Shown: positions 17,439 through 26,885 of the stretch, piece after piece
How positions within the stretch are numbered: the stretch's first letter is position 1
Layout of the letters: the number at the start of each line of letters is the position of its first letter
Origin: an uncultured Neptuniibacter sp.
Lineage (GTDB): Bacteria > Pseudomonadota > Gammaproteobacteria > Pseudomonadales > Balneatricaceae
Reading direction: 5' to 3'
DNA: 64,000 nucleotides
Assembly (NCBI RefSeq): GCF_947498015.1
Contig: NZ_CANMIR010000003.1
Span: 248,001-312,000 of the forward strand
Made by a program: the position numbers and the translations under genes
Notes under the pieces: generated by a model
Told to the model about the DNA's origin: nothing
The model's input: the letters and a program-made list of their open reading frames with translations, nothing else
Database searches by the model: none

Positions 17439-17750
17439 TTATTCTTCGAACTCTTCTCTGACCAGTTGACCTGTAGACGCATTTATTTCTAGCTCTATGA
17501 CAAGGTTTTCTTCCTGAAGAATCTCAAATTCATAGATCAGAGTTCCGTCATCTTCACGCTCAAGCTCTATATCGAGTAAACGAGAATCTGATAAAACCGG
17601 GTATAAACTTATGATATCTGACAGGGGTAAGACTTGACCGGTATCCACCAGCGCTAGCGCATCATCCGCCCCTAAGCTTTCCGCCTGACTGTTAGTTATC
17701 AGCAGTGATAAGAATATAAATGGGTAAATCGACGCCTTATGGATTCTCAT
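17439..17750 (-). CDS. PepSY domain periplasmic protein
   Basis: 103 residues from the ATG at 17750, which gives a normal signal peptide (MRIHKAS, hydrophobic core, then NSQAES); a start five codons upstream is possible. The mature part is one PepSY unit, ending YEFEILQEENLVIELEINA then TGQLV. PepSY proteins often sit beside two-component systems and may modulate the sensor. It is the first gene of the operon, ending 2 bases before the regulator. Confidence 0.85.
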   Translation of the reverse strand: MRIHKASIYPFIFLSLLITNSQAESLGADDALALVDTGQVLPLSDIISLYPVLSDSRLLDIELEREDDGTLIYEFEILQEENLVIELEINASTGQLVREEFEE

Positions 17751-17804
17751 CGTTAATTCATTCACAACATATTGATAGTGATGGATACATTGTAGATAAG
17801 CTAA

Positions 17805-17821
17805 CTTAAATCAAGCTTAAA
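17805..17821 (-). promoter_or_regulatory. PmrA/QseB-box-like direct repeat upstream of the PepSY operon
   Basis: On the operon strand the sequence is TTTAAG, five bases, TTTAAG, which fits the published PmrA box YTTAAK-N5-YTTAAK in both half-sites. It lies about 55-70 bases upstream of the PepSY start, with a TACAAT -10-like element ten bases downstream. The remaining divergent spacer (17766-18092) holds no gene. Confidence 0.6.
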
Positions 17822-18092
17822 ACGTTCATACTTATCGAAAATATTTGGGGAGGGGTCGATTGAGTATCAGTTCCGCTGCTAGCAGATAGCCGTGTTTCTA
17901 TTATCCCAACCGTATGAATAGCTAACTGATTATTTGGGTAATCACCGATTCCAACAAGATAACTTGGTTAGCAATTTAATCTGAGCCTGATTCCATTCTG
18001 AACTAACCTGCCACAGGTGACTCCAACCGATATACATACCTACGCTGCCATCCTGGCAACGGCCCGCTCCGGAAGCCAATGGAGATTTTGTT

Positions 18093-18479
18093 ATGAAATC
18101 TTTGATTATATTAACTGCTGCGACTCTACTCTCAGCCTGTATCTCATCACCCCGCATGCTCCCCAGTGACAGCTATCTGGTGGATACCCAAAGGGGGCTG
18201 ATGTGTCATGTGGGAAAATGTTATTACATCGATCTGATACACCCCTCCTACAATGAATTAAGAATCGCCAAAGCCTACCGTCTGGATACCAGAGTCTATT
18301 CATGGGGAGCCGATGAACTGGCCGCCCTGATGTTAAAACCGCCACATCAGCAATATACCGTCACCCAGCTATCTGAAACCGAGTTCAGTCTACCGATCAC
18401 CTATGAGACTCAGACTGCTTTCTATGTGCTTGAAGAGGAGTACAACCAGCTGTACAAAGGCGGAAAAGCAAGACATTGA
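18093..18479 (+). CDS. Lipoprotein of unknown family, paralogue of 10331-10786
   Basis: 128 residues, lipobox LSAC at residues 13-16. It shares LPSDSYLVD, GLMC, a second Cys-Y, HPSYNELR, KAYRLD, SWG and QYTVTQLSETEFSLP with the 10331 product, so the two are paralogues. Divergently transcribed from the PepSY operon. Unknown function. Confidence 0.8.
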   Translation: MKSLIILTAATLLSACISSPRMLPSDSYLVDTQRGLMCHVGKCYYIDLIHPSYNELRIAKAYRLDTRVYSWGADELAALMLKPPHQQYTVTQLSETEFSLPITYETQTAFYVLEEEYNQLYKGGKARH

Positions 18480-18494
18480 TCACCGTGAGGCATA

Positions 18495-18518
18495 AAAAAG
18501 CGGCCCATAAAGGGCCGC
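18495..18518 (-). terminator. Rho-independent terminator of the aldehyde dehydrogenase gene
   Basis: GCGGCCC-ATAAA-GGGCCGC; on the minus strand it is followed by TTTTTTAT. It lies about 80 bases beyond the dehydrogenase stop codon. On the plus strand there is no T-run. Confidence 0.8.
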
Positions 18519-18595
18519 AAGAAACGCAAGAAGCTAATGAATAGCTTAAGTGAGAACCTACCTGTTTCGAAGGCGGGTTCTCCGGTTGGCCTTCC

Positions 18596-20116
18596 TTAGA
18601 AGAAGCCCAGAGGATTAGCGCTGTAGCTAACCAGCATGTTTTTAGTCTGCTGGTAATGCTCAAGCATCATCTTGTGAGTTTCACGACCTACGCCTGATTT
18701 CTTGTAACCACCGAATGCAGCGTGTGCAGGGTACAGGTGGTAGCAGTTCATCCATACACGACCGGCCTGAATACCACGACCCATACGGTAAGCGATGTTA
18801 GTGTCACGGGACCATACGCCAGCACCCAGACCAAACTCAGTGTCGTTTGCGATAGCCAGAGCTTCCGCTTCATCTTTAAAGGTTGTGACAGAAACAACTG
18901 GGCCGAAGATCTCTTCCTGGAAGACACGCATGTCGTTGGTGCCTTTGATCAGCGTAGGCTTGATGTAGTAACCAGAACCGAATTCGCCTTCCAGCTGCTC
19001 AACGCCGCCACCCATAAGGATCTCAGCACCCTCTTCACGACCGATGTCCATGTATCCCAGAATCTTATCGAACTGTTCCTGAGAAGCCTGAGCACCCACC
19101 ATGGTTTCAGTATCCAGCGGGTTACCACGCTTGATCTGACCTGCACGCTCGATCACTTTCGCGATGAACTCATCAGCAATATCTTCCTGAACCAGAAGAC
19201 GTGAAGGACAAGTACATACTTCACCCTGGTTGAAGTAAGCCAGAACCGCACCTTCAATCGCTTTGCTTACAAACTCATCTTCCTGATCCATTACATCTTT
19301 GAAGTAGATGTTTGGAGACTTACCACCCAGTTCAGTAGTAGATGGGATGATGTTCTCAGCCGCACACTTCATGATGTGAGAACCAACCGGCGTAGAACCT
19401 GTGAACGCGATCTTAGCGATACGTGTGCTGCTTGCCAGAGCCTGGCCTGCTTCCGCACCGAAACCGTTTACTACGTTCAGAACACCTGCAGGCAGCAGGT
19501 CACCGATGCACTCCATCAGAACCAGAATAGAAACAGGCGTCTGCTCAGCTGGCTTCAGTACGATACTGTTACCTGCAGCCAGAGCTGGCGCGATTTTCCA
19601 TGCAGCCATCAGCAGTGGGAAATTCCATGGGATGATCTGACCCACAACACCCAGTGGCTCATGGAAATGGTAAGCAACGGTTGTCTCATCGATCTCACCG
19701 ATTGTACCTTCCTGTGCACGGATACAACCCGCGAAATAACGGAAGTGATCCGCCATCAATGGTACGTCTGCTGCCAGTGTTTCACGGACAGCCTTACCGT
19801 TGTCCCACGTCTCGGCTACTGCCAGACGCTCAAGATTTTCTTCTATACGGTCTGCAACTTTAAGCAAGAGGTTAGAACGCTCAGCTACAGACGTTTTGCC
19901 CCATGCTTCCTGCGCTGCGTGAGCAGCATCCAGAGCCGCTTCAATATCTTCAGCTGAAGAGCGTGGGATTTCACAAACTGCTTCACCCGTTACCGGGGTG
20001 CTATTCGTAAAGTACTGACCGTTGATTGGTGCAATCCACTCACCATTAATAAAGTTGCCATAACGTTCTTTGAAAGAAACTACAGAACCTTCTGTACCTG
20101 GCTTAGCGTAAATCAT
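18596..20116 (-). CDS. exaC: NAD-dependent aldehyde dehydrogenase, ExaC type
   Basis: 506 residues, the length of the ExaC/AldA group. Glu in ELGGKSPN and catalytic Cys in GEVCTCPSR are both present, along with the cofactor-binding FTGSTPVG and IPWNFPLL. In ethanol-using bacteria this enzyme oxidises the acetaldehyde made by the quinoprotein dehydrogenase to acetate in the cytoplasm. It sits 13 kb from the alcohol dehydrogenase, beyond the integron array. Its upstream region carries the same CTACCAA element as the alcohol dehydrogenase and cytochrome c-550 genes, which supports co-regulation. Very regular codon use suggests strong expression. Confidence 0.93.
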   Translation of the reverse strand: MIYAKPGTEGSVVSFKERYGNFINGEWIAPINGQYFTNSTPVTGEAVCEIPRSSAEDIEAALDAAHAAQEAWGKTSVAERSNLLLKVADRIEENLERLAVAETWDNGKAVRETLAADVPLMADHFRYFAGCIRAQEGTIGEIDETTVAYHFHEPLGVVGQIIPWNFPLLMAAWKIAPALAAGNSIVLKPAEQTPVSILVLMECIGDLLPAGVLNVVNGFGAEAGQALASSTRIAKIAFTGSTPVGSHIMKCAAENIIPSTTELGGKSPNIYFKDVMDQEDEFVSKAIEGAVLAYFNQGEVCTCPSRLLVQEDIADEFIAKVIERAGQIKRGNPLDTETMVGAQASQEQFDKILGYMDIGREEGAEILMGGGVEQLEGEFGSGYYIKPTLIKGTNDMRVFQEEIFGPVVSVTTFKDEAEALAIANDTEFGLGAGVWSRDTNIAYRMGRGIQAGRVWMNCYHLYPAHAAFGGYKKSGVGRETHKMMLEHYQQTKNMLVSYSANPLGFF

Positions 20117-20229
20117 CTTCTAAGTGCCTCTTGTTTTTATCTACTGTCGGTAAAGGTCTGACAGTACTGTTATCTTTACAGATTCATATTAGCTAGCGAT
20201 CCTGAAACTCAGGTATCATCCCTTGGCAT

Positions 20230-20251
20230 CGAAAAATTACTTATTTGGTAG
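20230..20251 (-). promoter_or_regulatory. Candidate operator CTACCAA-N3-AGTA-N-TTTTT upstream of exaC
   Basis: On the minus strand this reads CTACCAAATAAGTAATTTTT. The same spacing and T-run occur at 39084-39105 upstream of cytochrome c-550, and CTACCAA recurs at 35027-35033 upstream of the alcohol dehydrogenase. The spacer 20117-20463 otherwise holds no gene. Confidence 0.45.
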
Positions 20252-20463
20252 TACATAGGGCGGCCCCCGTATTACATAACTAATTGCCACCACTGAATTT
20301 AACGCTTAGATCCAAACCCTATCCCATTGAATAAAAAAGGGTTTATTCATATTAAACAGCCGCAACTGTCATTAATGGCATATCTAATAATCCTCTCATT
20401 CACTATAGTGTTGGGTAAGCAAACTAAATCACTAAGTATTGAATATAGAAGTGGATAGTCGTC

Positions 20464-21258
20464 ATGACAAAGTTGTATGAAGTATCGAGCTGGCAGGAGT
20501 TTCTCTCACTGGTCGAATCTGAGCATCTTCGTGGCTGGGCATTCCGAGGACAGCGTGACGCTGAGTGGTGTCTAGAAAGCTCGCTGAGCCGAAGACTGAA
20601 ACAGTTTGTCCCGGCGGAAGATTGGGCCGACCGTGAAGATAGAGCTATCCGCGTATTTAAACGCAAAGCCCACTATTTCCTGAACGATACCACTTCGCTG
20701 AAAGATGATTTCCGCTGTCTCGCACTGATGCAGCACCACGGCGCCCCAACCCGGCTATTAGATTTCACTAAATCCCCCTATGTTGCCAGTTATTTTGCGC
20801 TGCAATCCTGCACCACCCCTGCCGCAGTTTATGCGGTGAACACGCCAGCACTCTGGCATGAAGCGACACCACCGGGCCTGCCAGAACTGACCCGTGATGC
20901 GATCGACCCCCGAACCTCCGACAGTTTACGAAAGTTCTATCTCTCCAATGATTATCCGGTTGTCTGGCCGGGAGAGCCCTGGTCGATGGATCGGCGTATC
21001 GTTGCTCAGGCGGGCACTTTTATGCTTCCGGGGAAAGTTGATGTCTCGGTTGAAGATCTGCTCAATAACTACGAATACGATCAGCCGTTACTCGCCAAGA
21101 TCGTGCTGAGCCCCGAGATCCGTCAGGAGGCGATGGATGCTCTCTATCGAATGAACATCAGTAGCGCAACGCTGTTCCCTGATCTGGATGGCCTTGCCCG
21201 CTCCATCTCCTATGAGCTAGAGGTAAGTTGGGTGGGCTCCTCCGGGTCTCATCGATAA
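20464..21258 (+). CDS. FRG domain protein
   Basis: 264 residues. The N-terminus has WAFRGQRDAEW near residues 25-35, the FRG hallmark, followed by LMQHHGAPTRLLDFTKSPYVASYFAL, also typical. The FRG domain is found in phage, plasmid and defence-linked proteins; its biochemical role is not settled. A good upstream spacing and normal codon use indicate a real gene. It stands between exaC and a 2OG oxygenase gene, with no clear partner. Confidence 0.88.
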   Translation: MTKLYEVSSWQEFLSLVESEHLRGWAFRGQRDAEWCLESSLSRRLKQFVPAEDWADREDRAIRVFKRKAHYFLNDTTSLKDDFRCLALMQHHGAPTRLLDFTKSPYVASYFALQSCTTPAAVYAVNTPALWHEATPPGLPELTRDAIDPRTSDSLRKFYLSNDYPVVWPGEPWSMDRRIVAQAGTFMLPGKVDVSVEDLLNNYEYDQPLLAKIVLSPEIRQEAMDALYRMNISSATLFPDLDGLARSISYELEVSWVGSSGSHR

Positions 21259-21332
21259 CTGAACTCACGCATAGATTCGTGGCATAACAGTGTTAAAATG
21301 TGCCTCTTTTAACATCTCTGCGGTAATAATCT

Positions 21333-21992
21333 ATGTATTCTGAAGCCCCCATGATTGAGCCTATAAACGCGTGGGGTTCCCCCCTCTTTGTTGCCGCAAA
21401 TCCAGATCACGAGTTTCTCAAACAGGATCTGTTGGATTACATCTACAACTACCAGCAACAGCAGGAACAGGCAGTTGCCAGTGAGGTTGCTGTCACAGCA
21501 AAGCATCAGCTATTTGAAAGTAAACTGTGCTTTCTGGAAGCGGAAAACCCTACCATTATGGAGCTTCGCAGGATGCTGGAGGAGCTGATCTCAGCGGTGG
21601 CAACTGAGGTGAATGCACCCTACTGGCCTGAAGGTGCAGAGGGTGATGCAACGATCATCGAATCCTGGTTCCATGTGACCAGGAACGGTGGCTATCACGA
21701 TGTTCATTCACATCCGAACTGCTCCTGGTGTGGTATCTATTATCTGGATCCGGGTGAGTGTGAACTGGGATCACGCAATGGGGTAAACCGCTTTTATGAT
21801 CCGCGAATCAACGCGGATCACTATGGCGATCCCGGTACCGCCTATCTTGGTGAACAGGGGTTCTGGGACTTTGAACCCGTCGAGGGTCAGATTGTGATTT
21901 TCCCCTCCTATCTCAAGCACTCAGCCCTGCCCTATTTCGGGGATAAAGACCGGGTCATTGTCGCCTTTAACAGTGTTATTGATCTCTGCTAA
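21333..21992 (+). CDS. 2OG-Fe(II) oxygenase superfamily protein (TIGR02466 type)
   Basis: 219 residues. Iron-binding residues are visible: HDVHSHPNCSWCGIYYLDPGE (first His and the acidic partner region), a distal His in LKHSALPY, and 2-oxoglutarate-binding Arg in DRVIVAFN. The family hydroxylates unknown substrates, often in phage or marine genomes. Start at 21333 chosen; an in-frame ATG at 21351 is equally plausible. Single gene, convergent with the MFS gene. Confidence 0.88.
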   Translation: MYSEAPMIEPINAWGSPLFVAANPDHEFLKQDLLDYIYNYQQQQEQAVASEVAVTAKHQLFESKLCFLEAENPTIMELRRMLEELISAVATEVNAPYWPEGAEGDATIIESWFHVTRNGGYHDVHSHPNCSWCGIYYLDPGECELGSRNGVNRFYDPRINADHYGDPGTAYLGEQGFWDFEPVEGQIVIFPSYLKHSALPYFGDKDRVIVAFNSVIDLC

Positions 21993-22016
21993 AAATGTGA
22001 ATTTGGGACGGGCGTG

Positions 22017-23192
22017 TTAATCTTCACGCCCGCTCTCTTTGAGTTTAAAGCAGAGGTAGGCTGCGCTGAGTATACCCAGCAACCCGGCTAATTGAGCCGC
22101 TGCTGCCAGACTGACCAACTTGATCGCAGAACCGATCACAAACGGGCCTGCCGTCGATCCCATATCGGTCATCAGACGCCACACCCCGATAAAACCACCC
22201 CGGTTACGCTCAGGCGCAAGATCAGCGCCAATCGTCATAATCACACCCGCAGAAAAGCCATTCCCCAGCCCCAACACAACCGCAATTACCACCAAGGTGT
22301 AAAACCCCTCTGCCAGCGGCAGCAACATCAGGCCTGCACCTAAAGCAAACAGACTGGTGATCAGAATCGGTTTGCGCCCTACTCGGTCCATCAAACTCCC
22401 TGCCGGATAGAACAGCAATGTATCTACCACCGCCCCACAAGAGATCGCCAGACCGATACTGGACTCATCCAGCGCCAACGCCGCCCCTGCCAGTGGTAAA
22501 AGGAGTGCACGGGAAGATCGCACCAGCATCAGAGCAACAGCACCGACACCCGCCGTTGCAAACACACCCCGGTGCTCAATCATCACCTCTTTGATCTTTT
22601 TGAAGCTGTGGCCGTCATCACTCTTATGCTCAGGAATATGGTTTTCCACCCAGCCCAATACAAACCCCGCAACCAGAACCGTACTCACAGCAAAAACCGC
22701 CAAGGTGACACTGTAACCCTGCCAGGCGATCAACAGGCCTGCCAATAAGGGGCCGAGAACACTGCCAAACCGGATAATCCCGGCAGAGAGAGCCATCACC
22801 CGGCCCCGTTCCGAAGGCAGTGCAGCCAGCCCCACATAGGAGACACGCCCAACCAGCCAACACCCATGTGCAAACCCTAAAAGTCCGGCTGAGAACATCA
22901 GAACAAGCGGATCAGGGATCATCGCCATCAACAACATAGCGATAAAAAACAGCATGGCAGCCACCAGCATCATCCGCTTATCGCCGATCTTCTCGATCAA
23001 CAGACCTGCGGGAACATCTGCAACCATCATCCCCAGACCACGCAGAGCAACCACCGCAGCAGCCTCAGTCATCGAGCCACCCAGATGCAATATATACAGT
23101 GGCAGCACCACAAGCAGGCCCTGCTGCACAATCGCAATGACGATAGAGGGACAAAAAACAGGGAGGAAAAACTTAGAGAGAATGGTGCGCAT
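22017..23192 (-). CDS. MFS transporter
   Basis: 391 residues with twelve hydrophobic segments in two six-span halves. The first-loop motif appears as DVPAGLLIEKIGDKRMM and its second copy as YPAGSLMDRVGRKP, the GxLaDrxGrkx signature. Proton-driven inner-membrane exporter of unknown substrate. No regulator gene is adjacent. Confidence 0.9.
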   Translation of the reverse strand: MRTILSKFFLPVFCPSIVIAIVQQGLLVVLPLYILHLGGSMTEAAAVVALRGLGMMVADVPAGLLIEKIGDKRMMLVAAMLFFIAMLLMAMIPDPLVLMFSAGLLGFAHGCWLVGRVSYVGLAALPSERGRVMALSAGIIRFGSVLGPLLAGLLIAWQGYSVTLAVFAVSTVLVAGFVLGWVENHIPEHKSDDGHSFKKIKEVMIEHRGVFATAGVGAVALMLVRSSRALLLPLAGAALALDESSIGLAISCGAVVDTLLFYPAGSLMDRVGRKPILITSLFALGAGLMLLPLAEGFYTLVVIAVVLGLGNGFSAGVIMTIGADLAPERNRGGFIGVWRLMTDMGSTAGPFVIGSAIKLVSLAAAAQLAGLLGILSAAYLCFKLKESGRED

Positions 23193-23402
23193 GCAATGAG
23201 AGCTTCCGAAACTAATTAATATATTAATTTTAACCGATTAGGGAAGTTATTAAGAGCGTTTGCGGATGCTGAATATGAAATAAGCTCAATCGTGGCAGGT
23301 AGAGCACCAGCTGCAGGCGTTTAGAATCACAATCTTTGATCGAGGAAGGTATGAGATAACCCTTCCTCTCAAAGGAGCTTGAATGACTGTTTGATGAATA
23401 GG

Positions 23403-23633
23403 TCAGTCATCATCCTGCATCGGAATTAAATACTGACCCGACGCGAGACCGGATAAGCGCACAGCAATGCTTGCCCCCTCTGCGTCAGATAAGACAATTG
23501 ATTCATTGTCAGGTTGAAAATAGTACTCATCTTTAGCGCCATCATACTTTATCTTACCGAGTATCTGGCCTTCACCACTGATGCAATCCAGTTCTTGCTG
23601 GATTGGGCAGAACAACACCATCTGAAACCTCAT
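23403..23633 (-). CDS. Small hypothetical protein
   Basis: 76 residues, acidic C-terminus (PMQDDD), mixed beta-type composition. The upstream ribosome site is weak, and I recognise no family. Reported because composition looks protein-like and no other gene covers this stretch. Confidence 0.4.
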   Translation of the reverse strand: MRFQMVLFCPIQQELDCISGEGQILGKIKYDGAKDEYYFQPDNESIVLSDAEGASIAVRLSGLASGQYLIPMQDDD

Positions 23634-23781
23634 TTAAAACGTATCTTACGCAGGATGATAATCGCAGATAATGCTTGGCTCAACGCTCAAGTCGATAAGC
23701 GCACTTTCTGAGAGCAACAGCAAACATTCTATCGAGGCAGTAATGACAGAACTGAAATACCCGTAATGCTTGTACCCGACG

Positions 23782-23809
23782 ACAGCCCAAAGGCGCGCCT
23801 TTGAGCTGT
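23782..23809. repeat. 28-base near-perfect palindrome
   Basis: ACAGCCCAAAGGCG is followed directly by its inverse complement with one mismatch; the core CAAAGGCGCGCCTTTG is exact. It lies in the spacer downstream of the ABM monooxygenase gene. It could be an operator or hairpin; no function can be assigned. Confidence 0.5.
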
Positions 23810-23857
23810 TAGGGTGTAAACCCTGGTAAATTGATCGCTTCTGAAATGGGCCGTGGG

Positions 23858-24145
23858 CTACTTAGGCTCGTAGACCTCCATAACCGTAACTTCAGGCGGT
23901 GCCGTCAACAACCCTTGTAGCGTAGGCATAACTTTCTCACGGATCGATTGCCCACCGGCTTCTGCGGTCTCTCTGGATTGCCAAACTGAAAACGCACCAT
24001 AGGTGGTTCCCTCATCCGACATCACATAGGTCGCGCTCACAAAACCAGGTAAGGTCACTGAATGACGATAGATATCATCTGCCACCTTTTCGATCGCCGG
24101 ACGGTTTTCTGCAGTAGAGTGAAAGGTAAAATAACGTGCAAACAT
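23858..24145 (-). CDS. ABM-domain (antibiotic biosynthesis monooxygenase-like) protein
   Basis: 95 residues, typical of the dimeric alpha-beta ABM fold: MFARYFTFHSTAENRPAIEKVAD, then FVSATYVMSDEGTTYGAFSVW and a C-terminal VMEVYEPK. Members include quinol and haem monooxygenases and many of unknown role. Single gene. Confidence 0.75.
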   Translation of the reverse strand: MFARYFTFHSTAENRPAIEKVADDIYRHSVTLPGFVSATYVMSDEGTTYGAFSVWQSRETAEAGGQSIREKVMPTLQGLLTAPPEVTVMEVYEPK

Positions 24146-24700
24146 ATATCCTCCCCGATTTATCCGCTTTGCTTACTGTTGCTCATTAACCTGGCTCTAA
24201 CGGCCAGGTCATCCGCACAGAATGTTTTGATCTGTAAAAAGCACTGTTCTTAGCGTAGCCCCCTCCGGCATAAAGCACCCAAAACCGTCCCATATCGGTA
24301 CAACTTTTAGGATATATATAACCTTAAGTGAGTTATTAAAAACCTGGGCAACATCTCAGCAGCGTATCGAGCCGACGCTGCATTCACTCAGCAATTGATA
24401 GCAGTGATTCCCAGCTTTCAGCTGCGCTGTGCTGCAATCAGTGGTAGTATTCGCACCTGCACAAGAACCCTGATACAAAATTCAAACCGCTTTAATGTAA
24501 GGCAGCACCTATTTCAGGAATCTGTGTAAGAAACTAAGCGTGAAACTGGAATCAATTGATTCGCTCTACTGACATCCTCTCCTACCAAGAAGATATCTGC
24601 ATAATACTGACCACAGTCAGTCACTTTGTCCCCGTGTAAAAGTTTGAAGCGGGCTGAGCATAAATCACACAACGCCTGTCATACCACAAGAGAAATATTA
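24146..24700. other. Long upstream region of rhlE, no gene
   Basis: 555 bases without a convincing coding frame. It is AT-rich near 24310-24340 (TATATATAACC). Long leaders are common upstream of cold-induced RNA helicases, but no defined element was found. Confidence 0.4.
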
Positions 24701-26212
24701 ATGAAGTTTGCTGATCTGGGCCTATCTAAGTCGATCCTGAAAGCTGTTTCGGAAAAGGGTTACACCACCCCTTCCCCTATTCAGGCACAGGCTATTCCAC
24801 CCATTATTCAGGGTGAAGACCTCATGGCTGCGGCTCAGACAGGTACCGGAAAAACAGCAGGCTTTACACTGCCTATACTGCAACGTCTCGCTCAGGGAAA
24901 AGCCGCAAAACCGGGTCAGGTCAGGGCTTTGATTCTAACACCGACCCGTGAACTGGCCGCTCAGGTTGCAGAGAGTGTAGAGACTTACTCGAAACACCTA
25001 TCCTTGCGTTCAACCGTGGTATTTGGCGGTGTCAAAATCAACCCTCAGATTAAGAACCTGAGAGAGGGTGTCGATATTCTGGTCGCAACACCCGGTCGAT
25101 TGCTCGATCTCTTCAATCAGGGCGCGGTTAAATTCCCTGAACTGGAAGTACTGGTGTTAGATGAAGCCGACCGGATGCTTGATATGGGCTTCATTCATGA
25201 CATCAAAAAAATTATCGCCATCCTGCCGAAGCAGCGTCAAAACCTACTGTTTTCCGCAACCTTCTCTAACGAGATTAGAAAACTAGCGCAGGGTCTGGTT
25301 AACAACCCTGTTGAGATTTCGGTCACACCGGTGAACTCGACTGCGACAACCGTGAAGCAGTGGATCTGTCCGGTAGATAAAAAACAGAAATCTCCGCTAC
25401 TGATTGAGCTGATACGTCAAAACGACTGGCATCAGGTACTGGTCTTTTCCCGCACGAAACATGGCGCTAACCGACTGGCCCGCCAACTCGAATCAGCCAA
25501 AATATCGGCCGCAGCGATCCATGGCAACAAAAGCCAAGGCGCACGCACCCGGGCCTTAGCTGATTTTAAAAGCGGTACGGTTAGAGTGCTGGTAGCCACC
25601 GATATCGCAGCGCGTGGTCTGGATATCGACCAACTACCACAGGTTGTCAATTTTGATCTGCCCAACGTCGCAGAAGATTATGTTCACCGTATCGGCAGAA
25701 CCGGACGCGCAGGCGCAACCGGGCAGGCAGTGTCACTGGTTTCTGCCGACGAATTCGATCAGCTGGCAGACATAGAGCGGCTGATAAACAGCATACTGGA
25801 ACGCGAAATCGTAGATGGCTTTGAACCGGTACACGACCTACCCGAATCAAGCCTGAGTAAGAAGCCCCAGCGCAAGAAAAAACCGGCTAACAAAAAGCCT
25901 GCACCCAGAAGAGATAAAGCGGCTAAAGGCCATCAGGATGGGCAGCGCTCAGGTGAAAATGCCCGTGGTCATAAGCCACAAGGTAAAAACAGATCACACC
26001 GTGCAAACTCATCATCCAGTGGCAGCAGCACTGATGCGAATCGCACATCAAAGCCGAAAAGAGCTAAACGTAAAAACCCGTCAACCACTGCTGGCCAAGC
26101 CCCTGCAAAAACAGGTGCACAGAAACAATCCGGCACTCAATCAGGCAATAGATCAGCTACACAGAAGCCAGTACGCCGTACCCGAAAAAGGCCGACAGCC
26201 CATAATCAATAA
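24701..26212 (+). CDS. rhlE: ATP-dependent RNA helicase RhlE (DEAD-box)
   Basis: 503 residues from the ATG at 24701, where the RhlE-typical MKFADLGLS begins; a GTG 25 codons earlier is unlikely. All motifs are present: Q motif (TPSPIQ), [34 protein letters not shown] and [10 protein letters not shown]. After about residue 395 a Lys/Arg/Gln-rich low-complexity tail follows, typical of RhlE, for RNA binding. It unwinds structured RNA in ribosome assembly and cold adaptation. Confidence 0.95.
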   Translation: MKFADLGLSKSILKAVSEKGYTTPSPIQAQAIPPIIQGEDLMAAAQTGTGKTAGFTLPILQRLAQGKAAKPGQVRALILTPTRELAAQVAESVETYSKHLSLRSTVVFGGVKINPQIKNLREGVDILVATPGRLLDLFNQGAVKFPELEVLVLDEADRMLDMGFIHDIKKIIAILPKQRQNLLFSATFSNEIRKLAQGLVNNPVEISVTPVNSTATTVKQWICPVDKKQKSPLLIELIRQNDWHQVLVFSRTKHGANRLARQLESAKISAAAIHGNKSQGARTRALADFKSGTVRVLVATDIAARGLDIDQLPQVVNFDLPNVAEDYVHRIGRTGRAGATGQAVSLVSADEFDQLADIERLINSILEREIVDGFEPVHDLPESSLSKKPQRKKKPANKKPAPRRDKAAKGHQDGQRSGENARGHKPQGKNRSHRANSSSSGSSTDANRTSKPKRAKRKNPSTTAGQAPAKTGAQKQSGTQSGNRSATQKPVRRTRKRPTAHNQ

Positions 26213-26220
26213 ACACAGAT

Positions 26221-26240
26221 CGGCCCTGCTTTAAGGGCCG
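26221..26240 (+). terminator. Terminator hairpin after rhlE
   Basis: CGGCCCT-GCTTTA-AGGGCCG, about 10 bases after the rhlE stop. T-rich but not a pure T-run. It marks the end of the backbone before the cassette array. Confidence 0.65.
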
Positions 26241-26267
26241 TATCTATTTCGACTTTGACGCCTTAAA

Positions 26268-26328
26268 AGAAATTTGAGATGAAGCAGTCTCGCCTGCTTG
26301 CGAGCGTCTGTACCGCGCCTTGTTAAAC
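26268..26328 (-). repeat. Degenerate attC after the GNAT cassette
   Basis: GTTAAAC core at 26322-26328 (perfect GTTRRRY) and a CTCGC...GCGAG hairpin, but the distal core is not recognisable near 26265. It marks the end of array B next to the rhlE terminator. Confidence 0.5.
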
Positions 26329-26811
26329 TGCATTACGACCTACTTTCATATGAATGAGCACAACACGGTTGCCGTTGTGATCAATCCGCTCTTCCAGATC
26401 GTAAGGCCGGAAACCGAGCTTCTTATACAAAACCAAACCACCAATATTTTGATTGAAGCATGAGACGGTGACCTCTTGTGCCTGGTGCTTATCAAACGCC
26501 AGCCTTGTCATATAGTTGATGAGATAACTAGCGACACCGGCACCTCTTACACTCGACGCAACAACGACATTCCCAATAGAACACCGCTCCGGCCCCCAAC
26601 GATAGAAGTTAGCAAAAGCTACGACTCGACCATTAAGCTCTACTACAGTTGAATCGGACCGCTCCGCTATTGCTTTGCTGACATTTTCAGCTGTCAGGGG
26701 AAAAGAAGCTCTAGGAAAACAGTAAAACAGCTCTTCAGCACTTTCCGGTAACAGACAGATCCTGGGAAGATCCGATTCTCTTACTTGACGACTCTGCACC
26801 ATGCTCTCCAT
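26323..26811 (-). CDS. GNAT family N-acetyltransferase (cassette)
   Basis: 162 residues. GNAT core: VVVASSVRGAGVASYLINYM near residues 84-103 (acetyl-CoA-binding R/Q-x-x-G-x-G/A pattern as RGAGVA), then NIGGLVLYKKLGFRPYDLEER. N-terminus resembles the YedL/PanZ-like acyltransferases rather than aminoglycoside enzymes. Substrate unknown. Last cassette of array B, directly next to the chromosomal backbone. Confidence 0.85.
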   Translation of the reverse strand: MESMVQSRQVRESDLPRICLLPESAEELFYCFPRASFPLTAENVSKAIAERSDSTVVELNGRVVAFANFYRWGPERCSIGNVVVASSVRGAGVASYLINYMTRLAFDKHQAQEVTVSCFNQNIGGLVLYKKLGFRPYDLEERIDHNGNRVVLIHMKVGRNAV

Positions 26812-26815
26812 TGCA

Positions 26816-26885
26816 GTTTAATGCCGCACTCAGCTGAAACAAGTGAGCGCGTGCGTGTAGTTAACGATAAACCAACTTGTTATGT
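26816..26885 (-). repeat. attC site after the SMR remnant
   Basis: 70 bp between GTTTAAT (26816) and GTTATGT (26879-26885). Both cores deviate from consensus, and internal pairing is imperfect. Position between two cassettes supports it. Confidence 0.5.
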
